Below are positions 60,920-64,000 of a DNA stretch of 64,000 bases, piece by piece. The translations under genes and the position numbers were made by a program. Location of the stretch: contig NZ_SWKP01000011.1 in NCBI RefSeq assembly GCF_005871165.1, positions 40,735-104,734 on the forward strand, in the 5' to 3' direction. Source of the DNA: Maricaulis alexandrii (GTDB taxonomy: Bacteria; Pseudomonadota; Alphaproteobacteria; Caulobacterales; Maricaulaceae). Every line of letters starts with the position of its first letter. Position 1 is the stretch's first letter. Under the pieces are notes generated by a model. The model had not been told where the DNA came from. It made no database searches and saw only the letters and a list, made by a program, of their open reading frames with translations.

Positions 60920-62137
60920 CTAGTCCACCCGCCGCCCCTGCAAATACGCACCCAATACTGGCCTCTCAGATCTGTTTGCAAGGAATTTATCTATCTCTGA
61001 AGATAGCTTTTTCTTTGTTTTCGCAGGGAGATTTTTATGTCGATCAACAATTTTTTCAATTAGCAACTTAACCTCATCATTTGACAGCGAACTTTTGTAC
61101 AAATCATTCAGCAGATTTCTATCAATAAGTTTTTGGAAAAGAATACTCTTGCGCTTAAATATTGCCCCAATATCAACCTGGGACGACTCCAAATATTTAT
61201 AACGGTCTCGCTGTCGTAGATAGCTTTCATATGCGTTTTTTTCTCCCCGTAGCCAGCGCTCTGAAATACGCCGATGAAAACTGACCGACCTCTTTATATC
61301 GCGAAGAACTTTTTCAGTAACATCTAGCAAATCGGTCTTATCACAACTCTGCAAAAAATTTCGCGACTCCGCTTTCCAGTCCCATCCAGAATATAAAACT
61401 TCATTATTATCTATATATAGAAGTTCATTTTTGTCATTTCCCCAACTGACCTGGACAGAAGGCTTTATCACTTCATAGTGTAGTTGATAATTACGGCAAT
61501 CTCTAACAAATGCGTGCTTCCCCTTGTTACGCCCAATAAGTCGAAAAACTGCTTTATTGTAAGCAACGCTTTCGGATAACCCCGCCACTTTTCGCACTCT
61601 CCGACACACATCCAAATAGGTAGCATAAAGAGAAGTGAAATTGAGGAAGTACGTAGCCGCCTGCAGCTGAGATGCTTCATAGAGGGGCCGCGTCGTGTCT
61701 AAGAAAATCATAGAGGCCGCCATAGCCGAGCGAGCAGAGCTTAAGTCAACTAATGACCGCTCCATAGCTTCATACAAAAACTCAAGATTATGAATGAACC
61801 CTACAGTCTTATGGTAGGGGCATAGACGAATAGCGTACCGCCACTGCTCGTCCGACAGTTCGGACACTAAGATCGCGAAATGCTCGTCGTCGCCAGTCTC
61901 GTAACTAGACATGTGCGACCCCAGGAGGAATGCAATACTCAGCTTTCTGAGCTCATCCCTGCTTTGGTGTACTGAAAACGAATGACGAGAATTGAATCTT
62001 TTGGTCCAATCTAATTGCTCCTTGGGATCGCTCCCCCTGCACAAAAAATCCCTCAATTCGAACTTGTGCAAAAATAAGAACCCCGCAAGGGACCTAAACT
62101 CCTTGTGCGGGCGATCCGCATCTAAAAGTGCGACCAT
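60920..62137 (-). CDS. AT-rich helical protein with HEPN-like RNxxxH motifs
   Basis: This 405-residue protein is not recognised as a named family. It is almost all alpha-helical, with no membrane segment or signal peptide. The core region IGRNKGKHAFVRDCRNYQLH (residues 201-220) holds two RNxxxH motifs: RNKGKH at 203-208 and RNYQLH at 215-220. RNxxxH is the signature of HEPN-type RNases found in toxins and abortive-infection proteins. The C-terminal third is a basic coiled-coil-like region (KLLIEKIVDRHKNLPAKTKK). The base composition is much more AT-rich than the neighbours, with codons such as AAA, TTA and ATA, showing recent acquisition. No antitoxin gene is adjacent. Confidence 0.6.
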   Translation of the reverse strand: MVALLDADRPHKEFRSLAGFLFLHKFELRDFLCRGSDPKEQLDWTKRFNSRHSFSVHQSRDELRKLSIAFLLGSHMSSYETGDDEHFAILVSELSDEQWRYAIRLCPYHKTVGFIHNLEFLYEAMERSLVDLSSARSAMAASMIFLDTTRPLYEASQLQAATYFLNFTSLYATYLDVCRRVRKVAGLSESVAYNKAVFRLIGRNKGKHAFVRDCRNYQLHYEVIKPSVQVSWGNDKNELLYIDNNEVLYSGWDWKAESRNFLQSCDKTDLLDVTEKVLRDIKRSVSFHRRISERWLRGEKNAYESYLRQRDRYKYLESSQVDIGAIFKRKSILFQKLIDRNLLNDLYKSSLSNDEVKLLIEKIVDRHKNLPAKTKKKLSSEIDKFLANRSERPVLGAYLQGRRVD

Positions 62138-62281
62138 AATTGCGTCCCATTTAAATTGAGGTCAGCCTAAACAGCAGGAAGCCGTCTATACAACCCAGGG
62201 GATTTACCTTTCACAACGGGTGAACGTGCATCTCAGCGCAACGGCTGAGAGCTTAACCAAAATCACGTGCCAGCCAGCAGG

Positions 62282-62360
62282 CCGTATCCGGTTCTCAAGC
62301 TCAAGGGTGGAACCGTGGAACGGCGCCGCAGGCGCCCTTGACCTTGAGAACCGGATACGG
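62282..62360. repeat. Long inverted repeat (26-base arms, one mismatch)
   Basis: The arms at 62282-62307 and 62335-62360 are complementary except for one position, with a 27-base spacer containing an internal GGCGCC/GGCGCC hairpin. This is too long for a normal terminator and lies about 145 bases upstream of the HEPN-like gene. Confidence 0.85.
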
Positions 62361-62624
62361 CGTCGTCCCGGCAAGTGATCCAGGGGCCGGTCTGCGCTGA
62401 GGCGCGTCACATCACTCCTTTGTCATCCCGGCCGGATGCCCCCGACTTGATCGGGGGCGCAGAGCCGGGACCCATACACGCGGAACAAGCCCGAAAGCAG
62501 ACTCCGCCGTCTATCCAGGCTGGATTCACACCGGGATTATGGGTCCCGGATTGGAGTTTATCCCTGCGAAAGCAGGGGCCCGGCCTGCGCCGGGCATCCG
62601 TCCGGGATGACAAAAGGGGATCAC

Positions 62625-62714
62625 CCTCCTTCCCCTTGACGGGGACGGAGGAGCCTAAGGACAGTCCGGGGGACTGTCCGACGTGACGACGCCGCGAAGC
62701 GGGCGGAAGGGGTG
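62625..62714. repeat. Dispersed repeat element, copy 1
   Basis: This is an imperfect copy of the element at 62877-62969. It has an internal perfect 9-base palindrome with a GGG loop (GGACAGTCC then GGACTGTCC, 62659-62679). Both copies begin with a pyrimidine-rich CCTCC stretch and end at GGGGTG. Confidence 0.75.
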
Positions 62715-62876
62715 AAACGCAAAGCGTTGAGTCTTCCTTGGTCACCCACTCCACCATTGCTGCGCAATGGTCCCCCTCGCCCATCAAGGGCGAGGACCTT
62801 TCGCCCCTTCTTCCCACCGGGGAGACGGTTGCCGATGGCCGGATGAGGGGCGGCGCGTGAACGCACACAAGAATTA

Positions 62877-62969
62877 TCCTCCCCCTTGATGGGGGCTGAG
62901 GAGCTCAAGGACAGTCCGGGGGACTGTTCGGCGCGACAAAGGCCGGGCGCATGCCCGGCGGAGGGGGTG
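62877..62969. repeat. Dispersed repeat element, copy 2
   Basis: This is the partner of 62625-62714, in the same orientation. The shared core AAGGACAGTCCGGGGGACTG lies at 62907-62926. The tails differ, with a CCGGGCGC-ATGC-type hairpin here. Confidence 0.75.
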
Positions 62970-63426
62970 GGGGCGAGGTCTATCCCGTGGACACCGGGAT
63001 TCACCCCTTCCGTCCGGCAGTCGCCGGACACCTTCCCCATCAAGGGGAAGGATAGTCATTACCTTATCCCCACCCCCCAAACCTGTGCCTAGACTTCCCC
63101 CGTCCTCGCACCACTCGAGGCCCGGTCCGGTCGACCGGGGGTGTGAGGAGGACGGAGCTTGTCCGGGTGTGCCGGGTTGACCACGGCGCATTCTGGCAGG
63201 GCCATCGGCCAGGACGGACGGCACTAAGCCTCGACCGTCGCGGTACCCGGCCGGTTTCGGAGCAGCGCCCCAAAGGGCGTTGGACAAATCTCCGTGTGCG
63301 GGGTGTCTGTCGATGCCACTCACAAACTCACAAAGATCGGCTTCGGCCGGCCCCCGCACGCCTCATCCCGCCAGGTGGCACCACCGTGGCGATCCTTCCC
63401 CTGTCCCCTTTGCAAAGGAGAGCGCC

Positions 63427-63864
63427 ATGCGTCCCCGCAATCACCAGCCTCATCGCCGCCAGCCCGGTTCGCGGCCCCATTGGTCCGGGATCAAGGTCGA
63501 TACCCCCGACACGTTGTCGCGCTTCGGCGTGCGGCCGGAAGTGATGGCCCGCTTCCTGGACAGTGTCACACCGGAAACGGTCGCCCGCGGCACCCTCTCC
63601 ACGGCCCAGCTCGCCCTGATGGACAAGAAGCCCCGGGAAGCCGAGCGCTACCAGATCATGACCCTGCGCTTCATCAAGATCGCCGAAGGTCTGGAGAGTT
63701 TGCGCGAGGCGCGCGAAGACCGGGACGCCAAGCAGACCCTTTTGGGCGACTATCTGGAGGAACTCCACAAAGCGATCGATGAGCATGAAGCGGCGGAAGC
63801 GGCCAAGAGAGGGCAGCGCGCAACCGGATGTCCCCCGGACGAAGATCCGGGAAAATGGCGATAG
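63427..63864 (+). CDS. Small helical protein, unknown function
   Basis: This predicted protein of 145 residues has a good ribosome site (AAAGGAGAG) six bases before the ATG at 63427. The N-terminus is basic and His/Arg-rich (MRPRNHQPHRRQPGSRPHWS). The rest is helical and charged, including ARFLDSVTPETVARGTLSTA and RFIKIAEGLESLREAREDRD. It is probably cytoplasmic. No family is recognised. Its codon use resembles the core genome rather than the AT-rich gene to its left, so it may be native. Confidence 0.65.
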   Translation: MRPRNHQPHRRQPGSRPHWSGIKVDTPDTLSRFGVRPEVMARFLDSVTPETVARGTLSTAQLALMDKKPREAERYQIMTLRFIKIAEGLESLREAREDRDAKQTLLGDYLEELHKAIDEHEAAEAAKRGQRATGCPPDEDPGKWR

Positions 63865-63901
63865 CGGGACGCCCCTCCTTCTCCCCTCGCGGGAGAAGCA
63901 A

Positions 63902-64000
63902 CTATGTCGTTTGCATTTCTGATTGCCATGGTGTTTGGCGTTTCAGGACGAGGTTTGCAGCCTCGATGAGCTTTCGCATGACGGCGACGTTGACGAGTTT
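63902..64000 (-). CDS. IS110-type transposase, C-terminal end only
   Basis: The last 32 codons and stop of a minus-strand gene run into the window edge. The translation KLVNVAVMRKLIEAANLVLK followed by RQTPW matches the common C-terminus of IS110/IS116/IS902 transposases (VALVAVMRKLL...W). The rest of the element lies beyond the window, so intactness cannot be judged. Such transposases move circular intermediates and usually leave no direct repeats. Confidence 0.78.
   Translation of the reverse strand, partial: KLVNVAVMRKLIEAANLVLKRQTPWQSEMQTT

Larger units (their letters stand above)
62138..63426. other. Repeat-rich noncoding region
   Basis: These 1289 bases hold no gene I would support. 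They consist of palindromes and imperfectly repeated elements: the long hairpin at 62282-62360, two copies at 62625-62714 and 62877-62969, and several short stem-loops sharing a five-base ATCAA or TTGAT-type loop (62775-62795, 63031-63051). They also include the CTTGA-loop hairpin 62438-62458. Open frames that cross here have proline-arginine-rich shadow sequence. The layout fits a dispersed-repeat hot spot at an island border. Confidence 0.7.

Noticed and set aside
62138..63426. Several open frames of 60-160 codons in the repeat region
   Set aside because: Their translations are proline, arginine and glycine-rich, overlap palindromes and have no ribosome sites; such pseudo-proteins are usual over dispersed repeats.
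1..64000. CRISPR arrays, tRNA and rRNA genes, replication origin
   Set aside because: No regularly spaced direct repeats, no TTCGA-type arm in a cloverleaf context and no rRNA-like sequence were noticed on either strand.

Overview
The window is GC-rich chromosomal DNA of an alphaproteobacterium. The closest fit is a Maricaulis/Hyphomonas-like relative of Caulobacter. This is an inference from gene content: a pilA-cpaABCDEF-tadBC pilus locus in Caulobacter order, a gspC-N type II secretion operon, a large TonB-dependent receptor, an ornithine decarboxylase paired with a deoxyhypusine-synthase-like enzyme, and class Ia ribonucleotide reductase genes. No tRNA, rRNA or CRISPR array was seen.

Layout. 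(1) 1-11948: the end of an OsmC gene, then the Flp/Tad pilus locus read leftward from pilA (10090) to tadC and a small helical protein, with a divergent rightward operon of a CpaC-N-like protein and two TadE-like pseudopilins. (2) 11967-24032: housekeeping and accessory genes: pabC, pabB and a tyrosine phosphatase in one operon, AMP nucleosidase, a crotonase, a fused aspartokinase/diaminopimelate decarboxylase, a Kir-like membrane protein, and a CueR regulator divergent from a DUF4396 membrane protein across a near-perfect CueR promoter. (3) 24045-33176: nrdB and nrdA, separated by an amidohydrolase and an LpxR-like protein, each preceded by NrdR-type boxes, then putA. (4) 33559-40200: a glycosyltransferase, pstS, a phosphate-type porin, a fused PhnD-PhnE protein and PhnC. 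(5) 40270-57972: a prepilin peptidase, a complete translationally coupled gspC-N operon, a TonB-dependent receptor and a 957-residue lipoprotein made of two near-identical halves. (6) 58540-60821: the polyamine pair. (7) 60920-64000: an AT-rich accessory gene with HEPN-like RNxxxH motifs, 1.3 kb of palindromic repeats, a small hypothetical gene, and the C-terminal end of an IS110-type transposase at the window edge.

How it fits together. Regions 4 and 5 look like one phosphate-starvation module. Candidate Pho boxes (7-mers resembling CTGTCAT at 11-base spacing) precede phnC, the porin-pstS pair and the lipoprotein-receptor pair. The module would combine porin entry, periplasmic capture, an ABC importer with a fused binding protein and permease, a lipid-type glycosyltransferase, and a type II secretion system with a possible secreted or surface lipoprotein and TonB receptor. 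The Pho boxes, the lipoprotein's secretion and its function are inferences. The gene families are well supported, except where an entry says otherwise.
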